Of a stretch of 64,000 bases of DNA, positions 37,685 through 46,160 are shown one piece after another; the stretch's first letter is position 1; every line of letters starts with the position of its first letter. Below the pieces are notes generated by a model that did no database searches, was not told the origin of the DNA, and saw only the letters and a list, made by a program, of their open reading frames with translations. Position numbers and translations under genes: made by a program. This DNA is from Virgibacillus aidingensis (lineage in GTDB: Bacteria; Bacillota; Bacilli; Bacillales; Amphibacillaceae). The DNA is taken from positions 174,447-238,446 of the forward strand of contig NZ_WIXN01000004.1 of assembly GCF_010994035.1 (NCBI RefSeq), given 5' to 3'.

Positions 37685-38559
37685 CTTTTGTTTGACAAAA
37701 GATCCTTTGCTTTTCCATTACTTCCAAACACACGAATTTTTTCCTGAACTTTTTCCTTCACTCGGATTCTCCCATTTCCTAGTGAATTTGCAAGTACAAA
37801 TTCATCTGGATTTTCATGAAAAACTTCTTGAACACCCCTTGTAAATGCTTGTCGTAATTCTGTATCAACATTAATCTTTGCAACACCTAATGTGATGGCA
37901 CGTTTTACTTGATCATCCGGGACATCAGATCCTCCGTGGAGGACTATTGGACGCTTTACTGCATTTGATATTTCATTTAATCGTTCAAACCGCAGATCAG
38001 GCGTTTGTTTATATATTCCATGTGCAGTACCTATCGATACAGCAAGGTAATCCACATTAGTTGCTTCAACAAATGCTACTGCTTCTTCAGTTGATGTAAT
38101 GAGGGCGTCTTTCTCATCTACAGTAATGTCATCTTCTGTTCCGCCTATTTTTCCAATCTCACCTTCTGAACCAATTCCAAGTGAGTTGGCAATTTCCACA
38201 ACCGCGCTTGTTGTCTTTGTATTTTCCTCAAATGAATAACCGGATCCATCAAACATTACGGATTGAAAACCCATTTGGATGGCCTTCATTGTTTGGGTAA
38301 AGTCACGGCTATGATCTAAGTGAATAGCAATCGGGATAGTGAAATCTTTTGAAAAGATATCAATTAATGTTTTCATAGATTCCATTCCCAGTGTTTGAAT
38401 AACTTTTTGTCCAATCTGTATCATAATTGGAGCTTGCTCTTCCTCTGATGCCTCCAGGATTCCAAGAATTGTTTCCGCATTATGGGCACTAAACGCGCCC
38501 ACTCCATATCCATTTTCTCGAGCATGTTTTAACATTACTTTACCGTTAATAAATGGCAT
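37678..38559 (-). CDS. Class II (zinc) aldolase, probable sulfofructose-1-phosphate aldolase
   Basis: A 293-residue class II ketose-bisphosphate aldolase. Zinc ligands in HLDHSRDF, SIGTAHGIYK and VLHGGSDVP, plus the EGEIGKIGG segment and the phosphate-binding NVDTELR region near the C-terminus. In this cluster the likely reaction is cleavage of 6-deoxy-6-sulfofructose-1-phosphate into DHAP and 3-sulfolactaldehyde (SqiA role in sulfo-EMP2-type pathways, where a class II enzyme replaces YihT). It lies between the GntR gene (13-nt gap) and the dehydrogenase (28-nt gap). Fructose- or tagatose-bisphosphate aldolase is the alternative, less likely by context. Confidence 0.87.
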   Translation of the reverse strand: MPFINGKVMLKHARENGYGVGAFSAHNAETILGILEASEEEQAPIMIQIGQKVIQTLGMESMKTLIDIFSKDFTIPIAIHLDHSRDFTQTMKAIQMGFQSVMFDGSGYSFEENTKTTSAVVEIANSLGIGSEGEIGKIGGTEDDITVDEKDALITSTEEAVAFVEATNVDYLAVSIGTAHGIYKQTPDLRFERLNEISNAVKRPIVLHGGSDVPDDQVKRAITLGVAKINVDTELRQAFTRGVQEVFHENPDEFVLANSLGNGRIRVKEKVQEKIRVFGSNGKAKDLLSNKRL

Positions 38560-38572
38560 AATTTTCCCCTCC

Positions 38573-39310
38573 CTATCTCTTCAACTCAATATTGTATTGA
38601 TATTTATCACTTCGGTACTTCGTTTTCGTATATTCAATCGGATGATCATTAACGCCAAAGCTTAATCGTGTCATTTCGAGAAGAGCTTCTCCAGGACGAA
38701 TACCTAGATGATCAGCTTCATCAATCGTTGCATTAATAGCCCTAATCTTTTCATTGGCTTTATTTAAATAGATATTATACTGTTCTAATACATCATAATA
38801 ATGTACTTCATTCAGATCATATTTTATTAAAATATCTCCAATTTCCCGAGGCCAACATGTGCGCTCAAGTGCGATTGGGGTATCATCAGCAAAACGTATC
38901 CGTTCAACTAAAAGAATCGGTTCATCCGCTTGCACATTTAGTACATCTTGTTCATGAAAAAACCCTGTCTTAAACTCTTTTCGTAACAGCTTTGACCGTG
39001 GTATTTGTCCTCGTTCTCTCGCTTCTTCCGCAAAACCCCTCAATTTTCCAAGATTGCCAATAAGATTTTGCGGGCGAACAATCGTGCCCCTGCCCTGTTT
39101 TTTTTCAACCAAGCCATTTTCAACAAGCTTATTGATGGCTTGGCGAATAGTCGTTCGACTAACATTAAATTCATTGATTAATTCTTGTTCTGTTGGTATA
39201 AGAGCATTAGGTTTCCAAACCCCTTGTTGAATACGTTCAATTAAAATGTCTTTAATTTGTACGTATAAAGCTTCCCCTTTTTCGAAATCAAGTTTGTTAT
39301 TCCTTGGCAT
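38573..39310 (-). CDS. GntR-family regulator (HutC/UTRA type) of the SQ locus
   Basis: About 245 residues. Winged helix at 8-75 (ALYVQIKDILIERIQQGVW ... LIPTEQELINEFNVSRTTIRQ), then a UTRA effector domain (about 95-240). The ATG at 39310 is chosen for AAGGAGA 9 nt upstream and lies within the last codons of the kinase gene (14-nt overlap), so the two are translationally coupled. Placed between kinase and aldolase, it is the obvious local regulator; its effector is probably SQ, sulfofructose or a phosphorylated intermediate. Candidate operators are at 37669-37684 and 40613-40642. Confidence 0.9.
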   Translation of the reverse strand: MPRNNKLDFEKGEALYVQIKDILIERIQQGVWKPNALIPTEQELINEFNVSRTTIRQAINKLVENGLVEKKQGRGTIVRPQNLIGNLGKLRGFAEEARERGQIPRSKLLRKEFKTGFFHEQDVLNVQADEPILLVERIRFADDTPIALERTCWPREIGDILIKYDLNEVHYYDVLEQYNIYLNKANEKIRAINATIDEADHLGIRPGEALLEMTRLSFGVNDHPIEYTKTKYRSDKYQYNIELKR

Positions 39311-40463
39311 AAATATCTCTCCTTGGTGTCGGTGAAGGATATGAAACAAGGTCATCTCCAATAAGTGGACGAAGCCATTGATAATAAGTATCTAAATCAT
39401 CGATAAAATGATCTGGCATCCTACGTTCTCCAGCCTGAACGACTTCCTTCAATCCGACCGGTATTATATTTAAATTATAGCCGAATTGCCCATTTCTTTG
39501 TAGGGATACCATGATTCCGGTTTTTCCTTCTCTAATCCATTTCCCGCCAGTAACACCAACAAGAAAGGATTCCTTATAGTCTATCCTTGAAACTGTTGCC
39601 GAAGAACTCCGTTGATTCATACCCAATAGTTCAAAGCGTGCCATTATTTTTAATTCCTTTTTTAGAAAGGACTCTATTTCATTAGAAATACCACCAAGGA
39701 CTGGTCGTCCGTTAATTACTTCTCTTTCGACTTGATTGCCCTCACTCCACCGTACTCCTTCGCTCACTACAATCGTAGCACAGCCATGACGCCGAATTGC
39801 TATATCAATAGAATCCAGTAATTCATCCCGCTTCATTGGTCTTTCAGGTATTGCAATAAAATGTGGGCCATCTTCTTCATACTTACGAAGATAACCGGAT
39901 GCAGATGCAAGCCATCCTGCGTTCCTTCCCATCGTTTCCAAAATACGAACCTGCTCGAAGTTTCTCATAGAATGAAGATCTCGGCCTATATCTAATGTAG
40001 CCTGCGCCACATAACGAGCTGCACTGGCAAAACCAGGAGCATGATCAGTACCCCCCAGATCATTATCCACTGTCTTAGGAAGACCAATGACCTGTAAGTC
40101 ATATCCTGCTCGAGCAGCGCCTGCCTCTATTTTTCTTAATGCCTCCATCGTGCCATTCCCGCCAATAATAACAAGAGCCTCCGCTCCGATTTCCTTTAAG
40201 TGTTTAATACAATTTGTAATGTTTTGTTCAGATAAAGGATAACGACCTGATCCAAGGCAGGCCCCTGGTACATGATTATTTTGAATCACCCATTCTAGCA
40301 TCGCTTGGTCACCATCAATAAATTCACCATGTGCGAGACCATCATAGCCATTTCGGATAAAAGTAAGGGAATGATCGTTCATCATTTCTTTTACAAAACC
40401 AGCAAGGGTAGCATTGATCACAGCTGTAGGGCCACCAGCCTGACCAATGGCAATTTTTCTCAT
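39297..40463 (-). CDS. Phosphofructokinase-family kinase, probable sulfofructose kinase
   Basis: A 388-residue PfkA-superfamily protein. N-terminal GQAGGPTAVINAT, GGNGTM at the donor site (Gly as in ATP enzymes, but Asn where E. coli PfkA has Asp103), and PKTVDND carrying the catalytic Asp with Lys at position 124, as in pyrophosphate-type enzymes. The loop that holds the sugar 6-phosphate in PfkA (LGH.QRGG) reads LGMNQRSS, which argues against ordinary fructose-6-phosphate as substrate. With a DUF4867 SQ isomerase and class II aldolase nearby, the likely reaction is phosphorylation of 6-deoxy-6-sulfofructose at O1 (SqiK role). ATP versus pyrophosphate as donor cannot be settled by reading. 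Confidence 0.85.
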   Translation of the reverse strand: MRKIAIGQAGGPTAVINATLAGFVKEMMNDHSLTFIRNGYDGLAHGEFIDGDQAMLEWVIQNNHVPGACLGSGRYPLSEQNITNCIKHLKEIGAEALVIIGGNGTMEALRKIEAGAARAGYDLQVIGLPKTVDNDLGGTDHAPGFASAARYVAQATLDIGRDLHSMRNFEQVRILETMGRNAGWLASASGYLRKYEEDGPHFIAIPERPMKRDELLDSIDIAIRRHGCATIVVSEGVRWSEGNQVEREVINGRPVLGGISNEIESFLKKELKIMARFELLGMNQRSSSATVSRIDYKESFLVGVTGGKWIREGKTGIMVSLQRNGQFGYNLNIIPVGLKEVVQAGERRMPDHFIDDLDTYYQWLRPLIGDDLVSYPSPTPRRDIYAKE

Positions 40464-40853
40464 AAGTTTCCCTCCCTTCCATCCTCTTTATAAACTGTGG
40501 TGTAAAACCAAGTTGACAACAAAGTTCAATGCGTTCATATGCTACTTCATTATATACGGGGCGTAATGAGGTTCGAACCCTTCAATACTGTTCATGAATC
40601 TAGTATATCATAGGTTATTACATATTTAAATAGGTAGTAACCTTTTATTTTTATAGTTTGCTTGATTATACAAGTTGTTCCATCAGTTTTTTGCATAGTC
40701 ATACAATCATCAGTTTTGCCAAGTATATTGTTGTAACCGCTAAACGATAATAGACCATTTCTGCTAGATAAGAATGGACACTTTTGGCAAAACTGATGAA
40801 GAATATACCATCAATCACTGGACTAGCATATTTGAAAGTTGATTTATGGACAA
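40464..40853. other. Intergenic control region inside the SQ locus
   Basis: Holds an operator-like inverted repeat (40613-40642) over a plausible minus-strand promoter, and a widely spaced perfect 16-bp inverted repeat, TCATCAGTTTTGCCAA (40707-40722) and TTGGCAAAACTGATGA (40784-40799). A third partial copy of CATCAGTTTT begins at 40681. The right part resembles 15013-15052 and may be a mobile-element relic. Confidence 0.6.
40613..40642 (-). promoter_or_regulatory. Operator-like inverted repeat before the kinase gene
   Basis: GGTTATTAC (40613-40621) and GTAGTAACC (40634-40642) are 9-bp arms with one mismatch. A minus-strand -10 (TATACT, complement of 40602-40607) lies just downstream. Half-site similarity to the palindrome at 37669-37684 suggests the same GntR regulator. 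Confidence 0.5.
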
Positions 40854-42890
40854 TTAATTTTTAGATATCTCCTCGAAAAGATCGGCATAATCAGATTTCT
40901 TCCTATAAAAGACAGGCGGTTCTCCAATAGGGGCATCCACTTTTACATGCCCACCCTTAAAAGTATTGCCACTCCACAAATGAACCCACTGATCTTCAGG
41001 AAGATAAACTTCCCAGGTGTTTTTTCCTTCTTGATATACTGGGGCAACCAGTAGATCCGGCCCTAGCATATACTGATATTGGATATCATAGCCATATTCA
41101 TCATCTTCAAATTCGTAGAATAGCGGCCGCTGAACAGGAATACCTTTTTTTGCGTTTTCTTTTACTAAAACCTTCAAGTAAGGTGACAGGGAAGAATAAA
41201 CATCAGTCATTTTTTTTAAGTGAACTAAAGATTCCATGTCATCATCAAATTGGAAGCAATCGTCTGGTCTATTCCCTTCATGGGTTCTCATCACCGGAGT
41301 GAAAGCGGCTAATTCCACCCAGCGCATCAGCAATTCTTTACTTCGCTTGTTCCCATGCAAACTCGTATAACCACCAATATCTGAATGATGAAGCCCCATT
41401 CCACTGATTCCTGCAGATAAGGCTGCTGGAATTACCGAAGCTAGTCCATCATCCATACTCCAATTAACACTCTGGTCACCAGCCCATAACAGTGTACAAT
41501 TAGATTGTATCCCTGTATATCCAGCCCTCATAAAATAAACAATTTCTCCCCATTTTCCAGCTTCACTGATAGCCTCCTTATTAACGTTACCCCAAAGGAC
41601 GGGCCATTCATTGTGTTTTTTCATAGCTGAAGAACCATCATATAAAACAACATCAGTTGGTAAATATTCACCAAAATCAGCCATCCAACCACTCATACCA
41701 AAATCAATAGCGTATTTTTTTATAACTTCCTTATACCATTTTTTTGCTTTTGGGTTTGTGAAGTCAACCACTCCACAGTAAAATTCCCCAAAATCGACTA
41801 AATAATCCTCTCCTTGCTCGTTCTTTGCAAGAAGTTGAAGTTCTTGTGCTTCTTGAAACAATGCCCCATCGTTAACTAAATAAGGGTTTACATAACCTAG
41901 AAAACGAATGTTTTGATTTTCCCATTCTTTTATTTTTTGTTCCAATCCAGGATATTGTTCAGCGTCCCACTGCCAATTCCATTGAAGCCTTTTTCCAAAA
42001 GAGGTAATTCTTTTACCCTGCCAGTCCTGACACCAAACAGCCGCAACCTTTAACCCAACCTCTTCAGCTTTGTGTAATTTCTCTTCTACAACATCGGTAC
42101 CGCCTTGTATTCCTAGCCATACACCGTTATAAGTCCAATCTGGCAGTTCTGGCTGCTTTCCAAGAAGGTTAGCTATTTTTTGCTGAAGTTCTTTATAATT
42201 TTCAGCTGTAGATATGATGATTGATCTTGGAACCTCCCAGAAATGAAGCTCGTGAAAGTTCGCATCCCTAAAATCAAAGTCAGCATAGGACGTTGTGTCT
42301 ACATGGCAAAAGTATTTCTCCGTAGACATATATGTAGGCTGCGGATAATTGGTTGTGTAATAATCTCCACCTGCTTTGTCTTTAACATCTGCCTGGAAGG
42401 TTGTATACGTTTCTTTATTCCTTCCTACACCTGGCTCAGAAGTCCAAAGCGGAAAGTTCCGACCTCTTAGATTAAGATATGACAGTTGTTCCCCGCCCCC
42501 ATAGATTTTTTCTTCCTCTTTAGCAGGGATACGTATCCAACTGCGATTGTATGATTCGTCATACTGATGCAGGTTAATATATAGACGACCTTCCCTTTCC
42601 ATAATTTCAGTGCTAAGAACTATTGTCTCATCTGAAGGGTGAACATTCCAATCAATTTTAAGTATGTTATCCCTCTCTATGACCTCTTTAACATTTAATC
42701 CAATTCTTTCTGAAACATAGTCGCTCATATCAAAGTTCCCACGGTACATCTCTACAGTTTCTTTTCCTTTTCCTACATATAGTCCTGGTTCTCTTGGAGT
42801 ATGGGAAAATACTAACCTGCCATCATAATTCACACTGATTTTTCCCTGATGTTGGGTGAAACGTATTTTAGAATTAGTTAATGTACTCAT
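40854..42890 (-). CDS. yihQ: Sulfoquinovosidase (YihQ, GH31)
   Basis: 678 residues, the length I recall for E. coli YihQ, with long shared stretches (WTSEPGVGRNKETY, FGKR, WMADFGEYLPTD, HHSDIGGYT). The residues known in the E. coli enzyme fall at identical numbers: nucleophile Asp405, acid/base Asp472, and sulfonate-binding Gln288, Arg301, Trp304 and Tyr508. It hydrolyses alpha-glycosides of sulfoquinovose, such as sulfoquinovosylglycerol from plant and algal sulfolipid, releasing SQ. No signal peptide is present, so it acts in the cytoplasm after import. It lies 50 nt downstream of the symporter gene in the SQ operon. Confidence 0.96.
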   Translation of the reverse strand: MSTLTNSKIRFTQHQGKISVNYDGRLVFSHTPREPGLYVGKGKETVEMYRGNFDMSDYVSERIGLNVKEVIERDNILKIDWNVHPSDETIVLSTEIMEREGRLYINLHQYDESYNRSWIRIPAKEEEKIYGGGEQLSYLNLRGRNFPLWTSEPGVGRNKETYTTFQADVKDKAGGDYYTTNYPQPTYMSTEKYFCHVDTTSYADFDFRDANFHELHFWEVPRSIIISTAENYKELQQKIANLLGKQPELPDWTYNGVWLGIQGGTDVVEEKLHKAEEVGLKVAAVWCQDWQGKRITSFGKRLQWNWQWDAEQYPGLEQKIKEWENQNIRFLGYVNPYLVNDGALFQEAQELQLLAKNEQGEDYLVDFGEFYCGVVDFTNPKAKKWYKEVIKKYAIDFGMSGWMADFGEYLPTDVVLYDGSSAMKKHNEWPVLWGNVNKEAISEAGKWGEIVYFMRAGYTGIQSNCTLLWAGDQSVNWSMDDGLASVIPAALSAGISGMGLHHSDIGGYTSLHGNKRSKELLMRWVELAAFTPVMRTHEGNRPDDCFQFDDDMESLVHLKKMTDVYSSLSPYLKVLVKENAKKGIPVQRPLFYEFEDDEYGYDIQYQYMLGPDLLVAPVYQEGKNTWEVYLPEDQWVHLWSGNTFKGGHVKVDAPIGEPPVFYRKKSDYADLFEEISKN

Positions 42891-42939
42891 TTTTTTCCCC
42901 TTTCACTTTATCGACAAAGTTTATTTTGTATACATATTC

Positions 42940-44724
42940 CTATTTTGCAAGCTTATGTTTTGAAGCATTTTGCAACTCTTGTTCATGCCTGGTTACTAGC
43001 AGCTTTTCATATTTTTCGCTCCATGATTTAACAGAAATAACAATAAGAATTATCGTAACAACAACTAGAGCAATAGTAGCAGGCCAAAACCAATTGGAAA
43101 TAACCCCCTCTTGAGAAGCAACCCCTATTGGTGAGAATAAAATGTAACTGAATACCATCGCACTAAATAAAGTGATGGCTGTTGGAATGGTATATTTCCA
43201 CGGAACCAAACTTACAGATGCATCTGGCTTAAACTTAAATTTCTCTGGCAGTGGTTTTACCATGCCTGTGACAAGCATTATGCCTACTTCAATTACAAAT
43301 AATAAACCTTGGATATGAATAAAGTTAATTGGTATTTCTAATCCAAATAACATAGGGAATCCCCAAATCAACATGTAATAAGTGATAACGTGAAATATAA
43401 TTGTAATTTTTGGCCCAATGGACGGAACACGCTTTGAGAAAATACCGACTAAAACTATTGCTATAATAGGTATATTAAAAAATCCGGTAAACTCTCGAAT
43501 TATGGTCCATAAACCATCAGGTGCCTTAAGTAATAACGGTGCAATGAAAAATGTTATTAACGCCAAACCTGTACCAAACCATTGGCTTATCCGTATCATT
43601 TGCTTATCTGTTGCATTTTTATTGATTTTTACTTTATAGACGTCATAAACAAACATAGTTGAAGCACTATTCAATAACGAGTTAAAACTAGAAAAAACAG
43701 CGCCAAGCAACACTGCAAGGAAAAAACCATTTAAGAAAGTTGGAAATATATCACTAATTAAAGTTGGATAAGCCAAGTCCATTGTCTGTAGACCAGGTCC
43801 GTATATATGATAGGCAATGATGCCTGGAATCATCATTAAAAAAGGAACCAAGATCTTTAAAAAGCCTGTCATTAACGCACCTTTTTGACCTTCAGCCAGA
43901 CTTTTTGCTCCAAGTGTTCTTTGAATTACATACTGATTCGTACCCCAGTAGAACAAGTTTGCAAATATCATACCTGTAAATATTGTTCCAAACGGCACCC
44001 CATCATCACTCGAACCGATTGCATTTAGTTTTTCTGGATTGTTTAACGTTATTGTCTTCATTCCATCTAAAAGGCTTCCATCACCCAAAGCGATGAACCC
44101 AAGAATAGGTACTAGTATCCCAACCAGAAGTAACCCAATACCGTTAAGTGTGTCTGAAATAGCGACCGCCTTTAGTCCACCAAAAATGGCATAACATGAA
44201 CCAATAATACCTATAATCCAAACAACAAGCCACATAGCTTGTTCAAAGGATATTCCAAACAACGATGGAACGTCAAATAACTGTAATACTGCAATGGCGC
44301 CTGAATATAATACGGATGGAATAGTAACCAGACCATATCCAAGCATGAAAAGTAATACCACGTACATTCTCGTTCCTTGGTCAAACCTGTTATTTATGAA
44401 TTCAGGAAGCGTAGTAAACGACCCTCCTAAATAGCGTGGTAATAATATAAGCGCCAAAATTATAACAGATAACCCAGCCGTCACTTCCCAAGCCATATTG
44501 GATAGATTGGCACTATAAGCTTGTCCATTTAAACCAACCAACTGTTCTGCTGATAAGTTGGTTAAAATAAGGGATCCCGCAATAAATCCACCTGTTAACC
44601 CGCGGCCAGCCAGAAAATACCCCACTGAATCACTTACTGTATTCTTTGTTTTTCTGTAGGAATACCAAGCAACTAAAGCCATAAAAAAGATACATGACCC
44701 TAGAGTAAAAACAATACCTCCCAT
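42940..44724 (-). CDS. Sodium:solute symporter (SSS family), candidate SQ or SQ-glycoside importer
   Basis: About 594 residues with some 14 membrane segments of the SSS/SGLT type (AGRGLTGGFIAGSLILTNLSAEQLVGLNG; GYGLVTIPSVLYSG). The ATG at 44724 is preferred over an upstream in-frame start because AAGGAGG stands 7 nt before it. SGLT-like members move sugars with sodium. Its place between the isomerase and the sulfoquinovosidase makes it the best candidate for uptake of SQ or sulfoquinovosylglycerol. Other described SQ loci use MFS (YihO) or ABC importers, so this would be a different carrier class. The substrate is inferred from position. Confidence 0.87.
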   Translation of the reverse strand: MGGIVFTLGSCIFFMALVAWYSYRKTKNTVSDSVGYFLAGRGLTGGFIAGSLILTNLSAEQLVGLNGQAYSANLSNMAWEVTAGLSVIILALILLPRYLGGSFTTLPEFINNRFDQGTRMYVVLLFMLGYGLVTIPSVLYSGAIAVLQLFDVPSLFGISFEQAMWLVVWIIGIIGSCYAIFGGLKAVAISDTLNGIGLLLVGILVPILGFIALGDGSLLDGMKTITLNNPEKLNAIGSSDDGVPFGTIFTGMIFANLFYWGTNQYVIQRTLGAKSLAEGQKGALMTGFLKILVPFLMMIPGIIAYHIYGPGLQTMDLAYPTLISDIFPTFLNGFFLAVLLGAVFSSFNSLLNSASTMFVYDVYKVKINKNATDKQMIRISQWFGTGLALITFFIAPLLLKAPDGLWTIIREFTGFFNIPIIAIVLVGIFSKRVPSIGPKITIIFHVITYYMLIWGFPMLFGLEIPINFIHIQGLLFVIEVGIMLVTGMVKPLPEKFKFKPDASVSLVPWKYTIPTAITLFSAMVFSYILFSPIGVASQEGVISNWFWPATIALVVVTIILIVISVKSWSEKYEKLLVTRHEQELQNASKHKLAK

Positions 44725-44843
44725 TTTTATCCTCCTTATACTGATTGAATATTGATGATTCTGTCTCAAATTAAAATTTTTTATTTATAGAAATTTTGAT
44801 CCAATCATTTTGAAGTATTAAGATTTTTTCATTTGATCTTTGT

Positions 44844-45509
44844 CTATTTAGATGGATACCTTACTGTAATGTTTTCACCCTTAATTCCAACGTAAGCACC
44901 CGCTGCTCTAAAACGTTCATTTTCAGGATGTGCAAGCAGCCATTTATTTTTCATAAACAACCGCTCATCAAATTCTTTTTCCTCATCACTAATTGGATCA
45001 TTTGTGCCTCTAGGTAAGACCACAACGCATTTAAACCCTTTGTCTGAAGTCTTACAAGGTGATAAATGAAGCGTAGTTTGGTAAATTTCAATAGCTGTTC
45101 CAGCAGGTACATAAAACCCTTTCACATCTTTGACTGAAAAGCTTCCTTCTTGAATATCATTTACATGGCCTAAAAGAAGAACAAAATCTGTAATTGCCAC
45201 ATTAATTTCACTGCCTTTGTGGTATTCAACTCCATTTAGATTTGAATTTTTGCCATTACAGTAACCAACCTGTATATCCATACCTCCATAATACCTTTTT
45301 TCTATAAATGATTTTAAATCTTCGTCCTCCAATATTTGTTCAGTGGCAACATATACATTCCCCTCCTTGGGAATATCTATATTTTCCATCAATTCATTAA
45401 CCTTCGAAAAAGGAAAGTCCTCAAGTACCTTACCGTATATCTTAAATGCATCTTCACGGACATCCATTACAGTAAGTAAAGGATTGTGAGCTTTCAATTC
45501 TTCAATCAT
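44844..45509 (-). CDS. sqvD: DUF4867 protein, sulfoquinovose isomerase (SqvD type)
   Basis: 221 residues that match the DUF4867 family, which supplies the SQ-sulfofructose isomerase in Firmicute sulfoglycolysis (SqvD, also called SftI). The sequence looks like a cupin-type metal isomerase: VEYHKGSEINVAITDFVLLLGH, then YVPAGTAIEIYQTTLHLSPC, with His/Glu residues suited to hold a metal. It converts SQ to 6-deoxy-6-sulfofructose in the cytoplasm. It is the first gene of the SQ operon, directly after a promoter carrying a cre site. GGGGGTG precedes the ATG. Confidence 0.85.
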   Translation of the reverse strand: MIEELKAHNPLLTVMDVREDAFKIYGKVLEDFPFSKVNELMENIDIPKEGNVYVATEQILEDEDLKSFIEKRYYGGMDIQVGYCNGKNSNLNGVEYHKGSEINVAITDFVLLLGHVNDIQEGSFSVKDVKGFYVPAGTAIEIYQTTLHLSPCKTSDKGFKCVVVLPRGTNDPISDEEKEFDERLFMKNKWLLAHPENERFRAAGAYVGIKGENITVRYPSK

Positions 45510-45565
45510 GTTTACACCCCCTTAACATAATGACCTTTTATAAAACATAATGATGTTTAGCTCTT

Positions 45566-45595
45566 ATTATAATGTAAGCGTACACATAAATGCAA
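45566..45595 (-). promoter_or_regulatory. Promoter of the SQ operon with CcpA cre site
   Basis: Minus strand: -35 TTGCAT (complement of 45590-45595), 18-nt spacer, -10 TATAAT (complement of 45566-45571). Between them ATGTAAGCGTACACA (45572-45586) fits the cre consensus WTGNAANCGNWNNCW at every position. CcpA bound here would repress the operon when better sugars are present. Confidence 0.8.
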
Positions 45596-45956
45596 GGTTT
45601 TTTTTAAAACTTTAAATTTTATGTCCATGTAACTACTTCTTTTCTTGCTTTAAGTCTTTCCACAATTAATACCGCCCTCAAAACATTAACGTTCCTTTTT
45701 CTATTCATCACTATTTAAAAAACTATTAGAATCTTCAGCATTTATAGGAATTAATATTACGTTTAGAGTAAAAAAGCAGGAGATGGGGCGAGGATATGTA
45801 GTAAGACAGCAGGAAATAAAAATATAAACACAAGTGAGGTCGTCCAAAAAAGAGAGAAAAAACAGAAAGAAAAACGGTGAATGTGGACTTGTTATTTTAG
45901 TTACAACCAAAAGTGAGGAAACGATCGTGATAGAGACTATCCCAGTCAATTCAAAG

Positions 45957-45998
45957 TTAACAAGCATTTTAGCAGGTGCTAAAATGCTTGTTAATTAA
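45957..45998. terminator. Perfect 18-bp inverted repeat, terminator-like
   Basis: TTAACAAGCATTTTAGCA (45957-45974) and TGCTAAAATGCTTGTTAA (45977-45994) are perfect arms with a 2-nt loop. It lies about 165 nt past the stop of the minus-strand fucose-isomerase-like gene, but the stem is AT-rich and the T run is weak. Confidence 0.55.
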
Positions 45999-46160
45999 AA
46001 TGTCATATCTTTTTTTCTATGCGTTAGTGAAAGTGCTTAATAAAATATTGGCCTATTCTAATGATTAAGTGAGAAATGTGAGATTTACATATACTTAGTC
46101 TGTAATTTGCTGCATTTCTTCTACCAGCCCACCTATCATCCTATTCTACTGTCTAACCAT

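Larger units (their letters stand above)
45510..46160. other. Intergenic region with the SQ promoter and a strong hairpin
   Basis: Contains the promoter and cre site (45566-45595) and the long hairpin at 45957-45998. Short frames on both strands here have no recognisable product. Confidence 0.6.

Noticed and set aside
40565..40595. GAGGTTCGAACCC, which resembles a tRNA T-arm
   Set aside because: No acceptor stem, anticodon arm or CCA pattern fits around it; the palindromic TTCGAA is enough to explain the likeness.
45701..45967. 88-codon minus-strand frame with hydrophobic stretches
   Set aside because: No ribosome binding site, it starts next to the long inverted repeat, and its composition looks like the complement of AT/purine-rich DNA.
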